Assembly: GCF_020526085.1 (NCBI RefSeq) | Contig: NZ_CP084874.1 | Coordinates: forward strand, 4,650,001 to 4,714,000 | Reading direction: 5' to 3' | From: Klebsiella africana | GTDB lineage: Bacteria; Pseudomonadota; Gammaproteobacteria; Enterobacterales; Enterobacteriaceae | Length of the DNA: 64,000 nt | Shown here: in pieces, positions 8,621 through 19,629 of the stretch | How the letters are laid out: every line of letters begins with the position of its first letter | Numbering within the stretch: the stretch's first letter is position 1 | Made by a program: the position numbers and the translations under genes | The notes under the pieces: model-generated | Database searches by the model: none | What the model was told of the DNA's origin: nothing | The model's input: the letters and a program-made list of their open reading frames with translations, nothing else

Positions 8621-11329
8621 TCACTGCCAGCCGTAGCGGCGGCTGTAGAAGCCCTTCACGGTCTGGGTCAGCACCATATAGCCCGCCAGGATCGCCACCA
8701 GCCATGGGAAGTAGCTCAGCGGCAGAGCCTGCAGCTGCAGATAGCCCGCCAGCGGCGAGAACGGCAGCGCGATACCCACCGCCATCACCACCAGGGTCAT
8801 GGCGAACAGCGGCCAGGCGGCGCGGCTCTGAACGAACGGAATGCGCCGGGTGCGGATCATGTGCACGATCAGTGTTTGCGACAGCAGCCCTTCGATAAAC
8901 CAGCCGGACTGGAACAGGGTCTGCATCTCCACGGTATTGGCGTGGAACACCCACCACATCAGGCCGAAGGTGAGGATATCGAAAATCGAGCTGATCGGGC
9001 CGAAGAAGACCATAAAGCGCCCGAGATCGGCCGGGTTCCAGCGCTGCGGTTTGCGGATCTGCTCATCATCGACGTTATCGAACGGGATCGCCACCTGGGA
9101 GACATCGTACAGCAGGTTCTGAATCAACAGGTGCAGCGGCAGCATCGGCAGAAACGGCAGGAAGGCGCTGGCCACCAGCACGCTAAAGACGTTACCGAAG
9201 TTGGAGCTGGCGGTCATTTTGATGTACTTAAGCATGTTGGCGAAGGTGCGGCGGCCCTCGATCACTCCCTCCTCCAGCACCATCAGGCTTTTTTCCAGCA
9301 GAATGATATCCGCCGCCTCGCGGGCAATATCCACCGCGCCGTCGACCGAGATACCGATGTCCGCCGCGCGCAGCGCCGGGGCGTCGTTGATGCCGTCGCC
9401 CATAAAGCCCACCACATGACCTTCACGCTTGAGCAGCGTCACGATGCGCTCTTTATGCAACGGCGCCAGGCGGGCGAACAGCGTGGTACGTTTGGCCAGC
9501 GCCGCCAGTTCGTCGTCGCTCATGGCTTCGATCTGGCTGCCAATCACCACCTCGCCGGCATCCAGCCCTACTTCATGACACACCTTCGCCGCCACCAGCT
9601 CGCTGTCGCCGGTAAGGATTTTCACCGTGATGCCGCTGGCCTTCAGCGCCTTCAACGCCGGGGCGGTGGTCTCTTTCGGCGGATCGAGAAAGGCGATGTA
9701 ACCTTCGAGGATCAGGTCTGACTCATCGGCGCGCTGATAGTCGCCTTCACGGGCCGGCAGGTATTTGGTCGCCACCGCCACCACCCGCAGCCCCTGACGG
9801 TTCAGAGTATCAGTGACCCGGCGGATACGGCGCAGCATGGTGTCGTCCAGCGGTACGATTTCGCCGTTGTAGCGCACCTGGGTCGAGACGTTGAGGATCT
9901 CCTGCAGCGCCCCTTTGCAGATCAGCTGATGCGCATCGTCCTGCTCTTTCACCACCACCGACATGCGGCGGCGTTCGAAGTCGAAGGGGATCTCATCCAC
10001 CTTCTGCCAGCGTTCCGCCAGCCCGCGGGCGGCATCCAGCTCAACCCCGTCCAGCACTGCGGTGTCGAGCAGGTTTTTCAGGCCGGTCTGGTAGTGGCTG
10101 TTGAGCCAGGCAGCATGCAGCACCCGCTCGCTGACCTTGCCGGAGACGTCGGTATGGTTTTCCAGCACAATCTTATCCTGGGTCAGGGTGCCGGTTTTAT
10201 CGGTGCAGAGGATGTCCATCGCGCCGAAATTCTGAATGGCGTCGAGGTGCTTAACGATAACTTTCTGCTTCGACAGCTTGACCGCCCCGCGCGCCAGCGT
10301 CGAAGTGACGATCATCGGCAGCATCTCCGGCGTCAAGCCGACCGCCACCGACAGCGCGAACAGCGCCGCCTCCCACCAGTCGCCTTTGGTGTAGCCATTG
10401 ATCAGCAGCACCACCGGGGCCATCACCAGCATAAAGCGGATCAGCAGCATGCTGACCCGGCTGATGCCTTTCTGAAAGGCGTTCGGCTCACTCTCCTGCT
10501 CGCTGACGCGGCCGGCCAGCTGCCCAAACCAGGTGCGGCCGCCGGTGGCGAAGACGATGGCCTGCGCCGAGCCGCTCACCACGTTGGTGCCCATAAAGCA
10601 CAGGGTGTCGCACTCCAGCGGGTTCTGCTGCAGCGGATCGCGGCTGCGGGCCACTTTCTCCACCGGCAGCGATTCGCCGGTCAGCGAGGCCTGGGCGACG
10701 AATAAATCCCGCGCCTGCAGGATACGCAGGTCCGCCGGGATCATATCCCCCGCCGACAACCGGATAATGTCCCCCGGCACCAGCTGGTCGATAGGCAGCT
10801 CCAGCCAGCGGCTCTCCCCCTGCTCGTTGACCACCCGCAGCACGGTGGCGGTATTGCTCACCATCGCCTTCAGCGCATCCGCCGCTTTGGTCGAGCGCGC
10901 CTCCTGGATGAAATTGAGTAACGTCGAGATCCCCACCATCAGGGCGATAACCCCGGCGGCGAACAGATCCTCGGTGGAATAGGAGACGATGCCGAGCACG
11001 GTCAGCAGCAGGTTGAACGGGTTGCGATAGCAGGTCCACAGATGCACCCACCACGGGGAGGGCTTCTGCGCCGGGATCTGGTTGTCACCATGTTTGAGGA
11101 TTTTCGCCGCCACTTCGCCTTCATTGAGCCCTTCAGGGTGGCTGTCAAAGGCGCGCCAGATCTCCTGCTCGTCCATCGCCGCTACGTTCAGGCAATGCTG
11201 ACCAAGCGATTCAGGAATGGGGCTGCTCGCCAGATGGCGGGCATCCGGCAGCGGATCGCGCTGGACTAAACGACGTGGCAGATGGCGGCTAAGCTGCGCG
11301 AACAGCTGCCGGGTATAATTTTTCAGCAT
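8621..11329 (-). CDS. mgtA: Magnesium-importing P-type ATPase MgtA
   Basis: A 902-aa P3B-type ATPase of the inner membrane that imports Mg2+ under low magnesium. The TGES actuator motif is at 218-221, the TPEM membrane motif at 333-336, the phosphorylated Asp377 in DKTGTLT, and the hinge GDGINDAPAL follows. There are about ten membrane segments, including a C-terminal cation-ATPase bundle. The start MLKNYTRQLF was chosen to align with E. coli MgtA (898 aa); the open frame extends eight codons further. It is expressed from a regulated leader encoding mgtL and controlled by PhoP. Confidence 0.96.
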   Translation of the reverse strand: MLKNYTRQLFAQLSRHLPRRLVQRDPLPDARHLASSPIPESLGQHCLNVAAMDEQEIWRAFDSHPEGLNEGEVAAKILKHGDNQIPAQKPSPWWVHLWTCYRNPFNLLLTVLGIVSYSTEDLFAAGVIALMVGISTLLNFIQEARSTKAADALKAMVSNTATVLRVVNEQGESRWLELPIDQLVPGDIIRLSAGDMIPADLRILQARDLFVAQASLTGESLPVEKVARSRDPLQQNPLECDTLCFMGTNVVSGSAQAIVFATGGRTWFGQLAGRVSEQESEPNAFQKGISRVSMLLIRFMLVMAPVVLLINGYTKGDWWEAALFALSVAVGLTPEMLPMIVTSTLARGAVKLSKQKVIVKHLDAIQNFGAMDILCTDKTGTLTQDKIVLENHTDVSGKVSERVLHAAWLNSHYQTGLKNLLDTAVLDGVELDAARGLAERWQKVDEIPFDFERRRMSVVVKEQDDAHQLICKGALQEILNVSTQVRYNGEIVPLDDTMLRRIRRVTDTLNRQGLRVVAVATKYLPAREGDYQRADESDLILEGYIAFLDPPKETTAPALKALKASGITVKILTGDSELVAAKVCHEVGLDAGEVVIGSQIEAMSDDELAALAKRTTLFARLAPLHKERIVTLLKREGHVVGFMGDGINDAPALRAADIGISVDGAVDIAREAADIILLEKSLMVLEEGVIEGRRTFANMLKYIKMTASSNFGNVFSVLVASAFLPFLPMLPLHLLIQNLLYDVSQVAIPFDNVDDEQIRKPQRWNPADLGRFMVFFGPISSIFDILTFGLMWWVFHANTVEMQTLFQSGWFIEGLLSQTLIVHMIRTRRIPFVQSRAAWPLFAMTLVVMAVGIALPFSPLAGYLQLQALPLSYFPWLVAILAGYMVLTQTVKGFYSRRYGWQ

Positions 11330-11474
11330 AAACAGTCCCTCCGCGCTCGCCAAAGCGAACGCAGCGTTGCCGACGGGCGTAGCAAAACCTACCTGTCAGG
11401 CATGTTATTTTTATGGCAGGGACATCAAGGACGTCACTGCTTTACGCTTTCCGGTAAAGCAGTGTTAAACAGGC
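11330..11474 (-). promoter_or_regulatory. mgtA leader RNA, 3' part
   Basis: About 145 nt lie between the mgtL stop and the mgtA start. The first part can form a stem between the mgtL end (ttaccgg...) and its complement (ccggtaaagcagtg); the T-rich, C-rich remainder has no intrinsic terminator. In Salmonella and E. coli this leader controls Rho-dependent termination in response to Mg2+ and proline; the same function is inferred here from position. Confidence 0.6.
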
Positions 11475-11528
11475 TTACCGGAAAGAAAGGTTGCTCCATC
11501 GAGGATGAGGAGTGGGATCGGGGTCCAT
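11475..11528 (-). CDS. mgtL: mgtA leader peptide MgtL
   Basis: A 17-codon ORF, MDPDPTPHPRWSNLSFR, preceded by CCGGAGATAG. It keeps the Asp-Pro-Asp-Pro-Thr-Pro N-terminus and the proline-rich character of E. coli MgtL. Low proline or low Mg2+ slows its translation and lets transcription enter mgtA. The second half differs from E. coli, but the start, proline codons and length are kept. Confidence 0.88.
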   Translation of the reverse strand: MDPDPTPHPRWSNLSFR

Positions 11529-11562
11529 AACTATCTCCGGTAAGTGAATATAAACGGCGCGA

Positions 11563-11638
11563 ATTATAGCGCCCTCGTTGAGGATTGTGTGGCAATAATG
11601 GCGATGATAAACCCGCGCAACTAAACCGAACGTAAACC
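11563..11638 (-). promoter_or_regulatory. mgtA promoter region with PhoP box
   Basis: Read on the minus strand, a PhoP direct repeat GGTTTA-N5-GGTTTA spans 11638-11622. A possible -10 (TTATCA) lies 11 nt beyond it, the usual PhoP-box distance, and a second TATAAT is at 11568-11563 nearer mgtL. Induction by PhoPQ under low Mg2+ is expected from the known mgtA system. Confidence 0.8.
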
Positions 11639-11708
11639 AGACTTTGCTCATTGCGGTTTGGTTGAGTAGCATTAGGCTCACTTCTACCAACCCTGACGAG
11701 AATTCCGC

Positions 11709-12656
11709 ATGCAGAACCGGCTGACCATCAAAGATATCGCGCGCTTAAGCGGCGTAGGGAAATCGACGGTATCCCGCGTCCTCAACAACGAGAGCGGGGT
11801 CAGCGAACGGACCCGCGAGCGCGTCGAAGCGGTGATGCAGCAGCACGGTTTCTCGCCCTCCCGTTCCGCCCGCGCCATGCGCGGCCAGAGCGATAAAGTG
11901 GTGGCGATTATCGTCACCCGTCTTGATTCACTGTCGGAAAACCTTGCCGTGCAGACCATGCTGCCCGCCTTTTATGAGCAGGGTTACGATCCGATTATGA
12001 TGGAGAGCCAGTTCTCCCCGGCGCTAGTGGAGGAGCATCTCGGCATGCTCGCCCGGCGCAATATTGACGGCGTGGTACTGTTCGGTTTTACCGGCATCGA
12101 CGAAGCGATGCTTGCCCCCTGGCGCGACACCCTGGTGCTGATGGCCCGCGACGCCCCTGGCTTCGCCTCGGTGTGCTATGACGACGAAGGGGCCATCACG
12201 CTGCTGATGCAGCGGCTCTACGATCGCGGACATCGCCACATCAGTTTTCTTGGCGTACCGCACAGCGACGTCACCACCGGCGAACGCCGCCATCTCGCCT
12301 ACCTCGCCTTCTGTAAAAAGCATCGTCTGACGCCCACCGCCGCCCTGCCGGGGCTGGGCATGAAGCAGGGATATGACACCGTCGCCAGCGTGCTGACGGC
12401 CGAAACCAGCGCCCTGGTCTGCGCGACGGATACCCTCGCCCTCGGCGCCAGCAAGTACCTCCAGCAGCAGGGCCGCGATGCGCTGCAGCTCGCCAGCGTC
12501 GGCAGCACGCCGCTGATGAAGTTTCTCCACCCGGAAATCTTGACCGTCGATCCGGGCTATGCCGAGTCCGGACGCCAGGCCGCCCGGCAGTTGATCGAGC
12601 AGATCGACGGCAGCGTTGACCCCCGCCAGATCGTGATTCCCGCCACCCTCAATTAA
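11709..12656 (+). CDS. treR: Trehalose operon repressor TreR
   Basis: A 315-aa LacI/GalR-family repressor. It has an N-terminal helix-turn-helix (residues 5-26, IKDIARLSGVGKSTVSRVLN), a hinge helix with AMRG, and a C-terminal periplasmic-binding-protein-like domain that senses trehalose-6-phosphate. It lies directly upstream of treBC in the same direction, with a matching operator between them. The length equals that of E. coli TreR. Confidence 0.96.
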   Translation: MQNRLTIKDIARLSGVGKSTVSRVLNNESGVSERTRERVEAVMQQHGFSPSRSARAMRGQSDKVVAIIVTRLDSLSENLAVQTMLPAFYEQGYDPIMMESQFSPALVEEHLGMLARRNIDGVVLFGFTGIDEAMLAPWRDTLVLMARDAPGFASVCYDDEGAITLLMQRLYDRGHRHISFLGVPHSDVTTGERRHLAYLAFCKKHRLTPTAALPGLGMKQGYDTVASVLTAETSALVCATDTLALGASKYLQQQGRDALQLASVGSTPLMKFLHPEILTVDPGYAESGRQAARQLIEQIDGSVDPRQIVIPATLN

Positions 12657-12694
12657 TCTCGCTCGGACGATTTATGTGATCGTCGCCGGGTTTC

Positions 12695-12736
12695 GGGAAC
12701 GTTCCCATTTTGCAAATCAAGCGGAACGGTTAGGAT
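12695..12736 (+). promoter_or_regulatory. tre operator and promoter
   Basis: The perfect palindrome GGGAACGTTCCC (12695-12706) is the TreR operator. It abuts a -35-like TTTGCA/TTGCAA (12709-12715) and a -10 TAGGAT (12731-12736), so repressor binding would block polymerase. A TGTGAT half-site at 12675 could be a weak CRP site, but its second half is poor. Confidence 0.85.
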
Positions 12737-12786
12737 GCCCTCAAGGTAAAAACGGCATCTCTCCCCTCTGTTTTTGAGGCTTCATC

Positions 12787-14205
12787 ATGAGCAAAGTAAA
12801 CCAGCAGGACATCGATAAACTGATCGAACTGGTGGGCGGGCGCGGTAACATCGCCACCGTCAGCCACTGTATTACCCGTTTGCGCTTTGTGCTGAACGAC
12901 CCGGCCATCGCCAGACCAAAAGAGATTGAGCAGCTGCGCATGGTGAAGGGATGCTTCACTAACGCCGGCCAGTTCCAGGTGGTCATCGGCACCGAGGTGG
13001 GCGATTACTACAAGGCCCTGCTGGCGACCACCGGCCAGACCTCCGCCGACAAAGAGCAGGTCAAGCAGGCCGCGCGGCAAAATATGAAGTGGCATGAACA
13101 GTTAATCTCGCACTTCGCCGAGATCTTCTTTCCCCTGCTGCCGGCGCTGATCAGCGGCGGTCTGATCCTCGGTTTCCGCAACGTTATCGGCGACCTGCCC
13201 ATGAGCAATGGCCAGACGCTGGCCCAGATGCACCCGTCGCTGAAAACCATCTATGACTTCCTGTGGCTGATTGGCGAGGCGATCTTCTTCTATCTACCGG
13301 TGGGGATCTGCTGGTCAGCGGTGAAGAAGATGGGCGGCACGCCGATCCTCGGGATCGTCCTTGGCGTCACCCTGGTTTCCCCGCAGTTGATGAACGCCTA
13401 TCTCCTCGGCCAGCAGGTGCCGGAGGTGTGGAATTTCGGCCTGTTTACCATTGCCAAAGTCGGCTACCAGGCGCAGGTGATCCCGGCCCTGCTGGCGGGC
13501 CTGACGCTCGGCTTTATCGAGACGCGCCTCAAGCGCATCGTGCCTGACTACCTCTACCTGGTGATTGTCCCGGTCTGCTCGCTGATCCTCGCGGTGTTCC
13601 TCGCACACGCCATTATCGGTCCGTTCGGCCGCCTGATCGGCGACGGCGTGGCGTTCGCGGTGCGCCATCTGTTAACCGGCAGCTTCGCGCCGATCGGCGC
13701 CGCGCTGTTCGGCTTCCTCTACGCGCCGCTGGTGATTACCGGTGTCCACCAGACCACCCTCGCCATTGATATGCAGATGATCCAGAGCATGGGCGGCACC
13801 CCGGTGTGGCCGCTGATTGCGCTGTCCAACATTGCTCAGGCGTCGGCGGTGGTCGGCATCATTATCGCCAGCCGCAAGCAGAATGAACGTGAAATCTCGG
13901 TACCGGCGGCAATCTCCGCCTATCTCGGGGTCACCGAGCCAGCGATGTACGGTATCAACCTGAAATACCGCTTCCCGATGCTGTGCGCCATGATTGGCTC
14001 TGGCCTCGCCGGCCTGCTGTGCGGCCTGAACGGCGTACTGGCGAACGGTATCGGTGTCGGCGGCCTGCCGGGGATCCTCTCCATCCAGCCAACCTACTGG
14101 CAGGTGTACGCCATGGCGATGGCCATCGCGGTGGTGGTGCCGATTATCCTCACTACCGTGGTGTATCAGCGCAAGTACCGTCAGGGCACCTTGCAGATTG
14201 TTTAA
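12787..14205 (+). CDS. treB: Trehalose-specific PTS enzyme IIBC
   Basis: A 472-aa inner membrane permease that imports trehalose and phosphorylates it to trehalose-6-phosphate. The N-terminal EIIB domain carries the phosphoryl Cys28 in NIATVSHCITRLRF; the EIIC domain follows from about residue 110 with roughly ten membrane segments and the GITEPAMYGINL-type loop (GVTEPAMYG). It has no EIIA domain and would use EIIA-Glc. First gene of the treBC operon. Confidence 0.97.
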   Translation: MSKVNQQDIDKLIELVGGRGNIATVSHCITRLRFVLNDPAIARPKEIEQLRMVKGCFTNAGQFQVVIGTEVGDYYKALLATTGQTSADKEQVKQAARQNMKWHEQLISHFAEIFFPLLPALISGGLILGFRNVIGDLPMSNGQTLAQMHPSLKTIYDFLWLIGEAIFFYLPVGICWSAVKKMGGTPILGIVLGVTLVSPQLMNAYLLGQQVPEVWNFGLFTIAKVGYQAQVIPALLAGLTLGFIETRLKRIVPDYLYLVIVPVCSLILAVFLAHAIIGPFGRLIGDGVAFAVRHLLTGSFAPIGAALFGFLYAPLVITGVHQTTLAIDMQMIQSMGGTPVWPLIALSNIAQASAVVGIIIASRKQNEREISVPAAISAYLGVTEPAMYGINLKYRFPMLCAMIGSGLAGLLCGLNGVLANGIGVGGLPGILSIQPTYWQVYAMAMAIAVVVPIILTTVVYQRKYRQGTLQIV

Positions 14206-14256
14206 CTTCTTCTTTCGGGGCGCCTTTGGCGCCCCTCGTTGCAGCAGGAAAGTACT

Positions 14257-15912
14257 ATGAATCATCTCCCCCACTGGTGGCAAAACGGCGTTATTTATCA
14301 AATCTATCCGAAGAGTTTTCAGGATACCACCGGCAGCGGTACCGGCGATCTGCGCGGCGTCACCTCCCGCCTCGACTATCTGCAAAAGCTTGGGGTCGAC
14401 GCTATCTGGCTGACGCCGTTCTACGTCTCACCGCAGGTGGATAACGGCTACGATGTGGCGAACTACACCGCCATCGATCCCTCCTACGGCACAATGGCCG
14501 ACTTTGACGCGCTGGTGGCGGCGGCGAAGGCCCGCGGCATTCGCATCGTGCTGGATATGGTGCTGAACCATACCTCGACCGAACACGAATGGTTCCGTCA
14601 GTCGCTTAATAAGGAAAGCCCCTACCGTCAGTTCTATATCTGGCGTGACGGCGAACCCGACGCGCTGCCGAACAACTGGCGCTCCAAGTTTGGCGGCAAC
14701 GCCTGGCAGTGGCATGCCGACAGCGGGCAATATTATCTGCACCTGTTCGCCATTGAGCAGGCGGATCTCAACTGGGAGAATCCGGCGGTGCGCGCCGAGC
14801 TGAAAAAGGTCTGCGAATTCTGGGCCGACCGCGGCGTCGACGGTCTGCGCCTCGACGTCGTCAACCTGATCTCCAAAGACCAGACCTTTCCCTGCGATCT
14901 GGACGGGGATGGCCGCCGCTTCTATACCGACGGCCCGCGGGTGCATGAGTTCCTGCAGGAGATGAGCCGCGACGTCTTCACCCCACGTAACCTGATGACC
15001 GTCGGCGAGATGTCCTCCACCTCGCTTGAGCACTGCCAGCAATACGCCGCGCTGGATGGCCGCGAACTGTCGATGACCTTTAACTTCCACCATTTAAAGG
15101 TCGATTACCCCGGCGGCGAAAAATGGACCCTCGCCCGTCCGGACTATGTGGCGCTGAAAGCGCTATTCCGCCACTGGCAGCAGGGGATGCACAACCGGGC
15201 GTGGAATGCGCTGTTCTGGTGTAACCACGACCAGCCGCGCATCGTGTCGCGCTTCGGCGACGAGGGCGAGTACCGGGTGCCGGCGGCAAAGATGCTGGCG
15301 ATGGTGCTGCACGGCATGCAGGGCACGCCCTATATCTACCAGGGCGAAGAGATCGGCATGACCAATCCGCACTTCAGCAGCATTAACGATTACCGTGACG
15401 TCGAGAGCCACAATATGTTTATCGAGCGCGCGGCGCAGGGGCAAAGCCCGGACGAGCTGCTGGCGATCCTCGCCAGCAAGTCGCGCGACAACAGCCGTAC
15501 GCCAATGCCGTGGCACGCCGGCAAGAACGGTGGCTTCAGCGACGGTGAGCCGTGGATCGGCCTTGGCGATAATTACCAGGAGATCAACGTCGAGGCAGCG
15601 CTGGCGGACCCCGATTCGGTGTTTTACGCCTATCAGCAGCTGATTACGCTGCGTAAAACCCTGCCGGTGCTGACCTGGGGCGATTACGAGGATCTGCTGC
15701 CAGAGCATCCGTCGCTGTGGTGCTATCGCCGTCAGTGGCAGGGGCAAACGCTGGTGGTCGCCGCTAACCTGAGCCGCGAGCTGCAGGCCTGGCAGCCCGA
15801 GGATGCCCCGGGCGAGTGGAAGATGATCATCAGCAACTATGCCGAGACCACCCCGCGCCCGACCGGTCTGACGCTGCGGCCGTTCGAAGCGGTATGGTGG
15901 CTGCAGGCGTAA
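14257..15912 (+). CDS. treC: Trehalose-6-phosphate hydrolase (GH13)
   Basis: A 551-aa cytoplasmic alpha-amylase-family enzyme that splits trehalose-6-phosphate into glucose and glucose-6-phosphate. The catalytic triad is visible: nucleophile Asp200 (GLRLDVVN), acid/base Glu251 (TVGEMSS) and Asp325 (NHDQPR). The start MNHLPHWWQNG with AGGAAAG upstream gives the E. coli length of 551; six extra codons upstream are unsupported. It follows treB after about 50 bp. Confidence 0.97.
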   Translation: MNHLPHWWQNGVIYQIYPKSFQDTTGSGTGDLRGVTSRLDYLQKLGVDAIWLTPFYVSPQVDNGYDVANYTAIDPSYGTMADFDALVAAAKARGIRIVLDMVLNHTSTEHEWFRQSLNKESPYRQFYIWRDGEPDALPNNWRSKFGGNAWQWHADSGQYYLHLFAIEQADLNWENPAVRAELKKVCEFWADRGVDGLRLDVVNLISKDQTFPCDLDGDGRRFYTDGPRVHEFLQEMSRDVFTPRNLMTVGEMSSTSLEHCQQYAALDGRELSMTFNFHHLKVDYPGGEKWTLARPDYVALKALFRHWQQGMHNRAWNALFWCNHDQPRIVSRFGDEGEYRVPAAKMLAMVLHGMQGTPYIYQGEEIGMTNPHFSSINDYRDVESHNMFIERAAQGQSPDELLAILASKSRDNSRTPMPWHAGKNGGFSDGEPWIGLGDNYQEINVEAALADPDSVFYAYQQLITLRKTLPVLTWGDYEDLLPEHPSLWCYRRQWQGQTLVVAANLSRELQAWQPEDAPGEWKMIISNYAETTPRPTGLTLRPFEAVWWLQA

Positions 15913-15943
15913 GGTACTTCTTGCCCGACAGAAACCGGAGCGT

Positions 15944-15981
15944 AATGCCTGGCATCGGAGGTAGATGCCAGGCATTTTTGC
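15944..15981 (+). terminator. Terminator of treBC
   Basis: A 13-bp stem (AATGCCTGGCATC / GATGCCAGGCATT) has a seven-base loop and ends in a T-run, about 30 bp after treC. Confidence 0.9.
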
Positions 15982-16080
15982 TTATTTTCCAGCCAGATAA
16001 ATTTACATTTATCGCCAGCGCCCATCATCCGTACTCTCACCTTTTTACCTTGTTCTGGGTCAATAAAATCGCAAACATCT

Positions 16081-16137
16081 TTGATGCAAATCACTACATA
16101 TAGAACTTAAAATGCGTCCCGGCCCTACATGTTGTAT
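16081..16137 (+). promoter_or_regulatory. FNR site and tandem NrdR boxes of nrdD
   Basis: An FNR half-perfect site TTGATGCAAATCAC (consensus TTGAT-N4-ATCAA) lies at 16081-16094. It overlaps NrdR box 1 (TCACTACATATAGAAC, 16091-16106), and box 2 (GCCCTACATGTTGTAT, 16122-16137) begins exactly 31 bp later, the three-helical-turn spacing of NrdR operators. Anaerobic activation and dATP/NrdR repression of class III reductase are expected. The remaining leader to 16297 has no other clear element. Confidence 0.8.
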
Positions 16138-16297
16138 TAATCGTCTATTATGTCACCATATCTTGTCGATGTCTGGCGGTGATGAGATGTGGATAAAATG
16201 GGCCGGATCTGAAGGCGAACAGCACGAGCCGTAGCGTGCAGCGTCTTCGGGATAACCTCCGCCTCTGTGGATAACCTGTTCTATATATGGAGTGATC

Positions 16298-18436
<2,139 letters not shown>

Positions 18437-18448
18437 GTTCTACACAGG

Positions 18449-18670
18449 GTTTTCACCCTCACCCTAACCCTCTCCCTCAAGGGAGAGGGAACCGTTCGAG
18501 CACGGCATTAAGCCTGGCGCTGATTTTCCCCCTCTCCCCGTGGGAGAGGGAACCGTTCGAGCACAGCATTAAGCCCGGCGCTGGTTTTCCCCCTCTCCCC
18601 GTGGGAGAGGGCCGGGGTGAGGGCATCAGCTCCTGGTAGCCCGGCCGAGCGCAGCGACGCCGGGAAATGG
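18449..18670. repeat. 61-bp tandem hairpin repeat and REP unit between nrdD and nrdG
   Basis: The segment beginning gggagagggaaccgttcgag occurs at 18481 and again at 18542, with a third partial start at 18603, so the period is 61 bp. Each copy carries facing ccctctccc / gggagaggg arms that form hairpins. A REP-type unit (tagcccggccgagcgcagcg) follows at about 18637. These elements divide what is otherwise a two-gene operon. Confidence 0.8.
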
Positions 18671-18764
18671 CCGCACGCCTCCGTTTTCGCAAAGCCATTA
18701 ACGTCAGAGCAAGGCGGCAAACGAAGGGATCCCAGACTGCCTGGTGGGTTTCCTCAAATCAGTT

Positions 18765-18860
18765 GGCGTTGTAGCAAGGCGGCAAACGAGTAAGTCCCGG
18801 GGAGCTTACTGGAGTAAGTGACCCGGGCGAGCGAGCGCAGCCAACAACGCTGCAGCGGCA
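18765..18860. repeat. boxC-like intergenic repeat upstream of nrdG
   Basis: The stretch gcaaggcggcaaacgag...gcttactggagtaagtgac...gcgagcgcagccaac resembles the boxC/RSA family of enterobacterial intergenic repeats. A short second copy of its left end (gcaaggcggcaaacga) occurs at about 18711. Assignment is from memory of the family, so it is moderate. Confidence 0.5.
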
Positions 18861-18876
18861 AATGAGAAGAGGAAAC

Positions 18877-19341
18877 ATGAATTACCATCAATACTACCCC
18901 GTCGACATCGTCAACGGCCCCGGCACCCGCTGCACCCTGTTTGTTGCCGGCTGCGTCCACGAGTGCCCCGGCTGCTACAACAAAAGCACCTGGCGAGTAA
19001 ACTCCGGCATGCCGTTTACCACTGAGATGGCCGATCGCATCATCGCCGACCTCAACGATACCCGCATTAAACGCCAGGGAATTTCGCTCTCCGGCGGCGA
19101 TCCGCTGCATCCGCAAAATATCGCGGAGATCCTCAATCTGGTTCAGCGCGTGCGCGCCGAATGCCCTGGCAAAGATATCTGGGTGTGGACCGGCTATAAG
19201 ATTGACGAACTGAACACCGAGCAGATGGAAGTCGTGAACCTGATTAACGTGCTGGTCGACGGTAAGTTTGTGCAGGATTTAAAAGACCCGGCGCTTATCT
19301 GGCGCGGCAGCAGCAACCAGGTCGTGCATCATTTGCGATAG
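18877..19341 (+). CDS. nrdG: Anaerobic ribonucleotide reductase activating protein
   Basis: A 154-aa radical SAM enzyme that uses S-adenosylmethionine and a [4Fe-4S] cluster to create the glycyl radical on NrdD. The CxxxCxxC motif is at Cys26, Cys30 and Cys33 (GCVHECPGC), followed by the SGGDPL SAM-binding motif near residue 73. The start MNYHQYYPVD with AGAGGAAAC gives the E. coli length. It ends 3 bp from the convergent relE-type toxin gene. Confidence 0.97.
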   Translation: MNYHQYYPVDIVNGPGTRCTLFVAGCVHECPGCYNKSTWRVNSGMPFTTEMADRIIADLNDTRIKRQGISLSGGDPLHPQNIAEILNLVQRVRAECPGKDIWVWTGYKIDELNTEQMEVVNLINVLVDGKFVQDLKDPALIWRGSSNQVVHHLR

Positions 19342-19344
19342 CGT

Positions 19345-19629
19345 TTAGAGCCGTTTATTCGCCTGATGATAAACGGCCGCTTTCTCTCTTTTGCCAATGG
19401 CAATAACGTAAACCACCACCACACTATCTCGTACTTGATACACCAACCGATAACCTGGCGCCTTAAGCTTGATTTTGTAGCAATCCGGTAAATCGCTCAG
19501 CCTGGCCGACTCTATTCGCGGATTCTGCACAATCTGCTGGAGCTTATTTTTGAACTGTTTTTTGACCGTCTCGCCAAGCTTCTGCCATTCGCGCCAGGCT
19601 CGTGGATCAAACTCCAGTTCATAGGTCAT
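19345..19629 (-). CDS. relE: RelE-family mRNA interferase toxin
   Basis: A 94-aa toxin of the RelE/ParE superfamily that cleaves mRNA in the ribosomal A site. It closely resembles E. coli RelE and keeps every residue known to matter there: Lys52, Lys54, Arg61, Arg81 and Tyr87. The start overlaps the antitoxin gene by 11 bp, the usual coupled arrangement. The pair is not at this place in E. coli K-12. It looks intact. Confidence 0.93.
   Translation of the reverse strand: MTYELEFDPRAWREWQKLGETVKKQFKNKLQQIVQNPRIESARLSDLPDCYKIKLKAPGYRLVYQVRDSVVVVYVIAIGKREKAAVYHQANKRL

Noticed and set aside
8597..9721. A 374-codon plus-strand frame opposite mgtA
   Set aside because: It is antisense to mgtA, with His/Gln/Arg-rich low-complexity composition typical of a shadow frame and no ribosome site.
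12671..12694. A CRP site before treB
   Set aside because: Only one half (TGTGAT) is good; the second half lacks the TCACA pattern.
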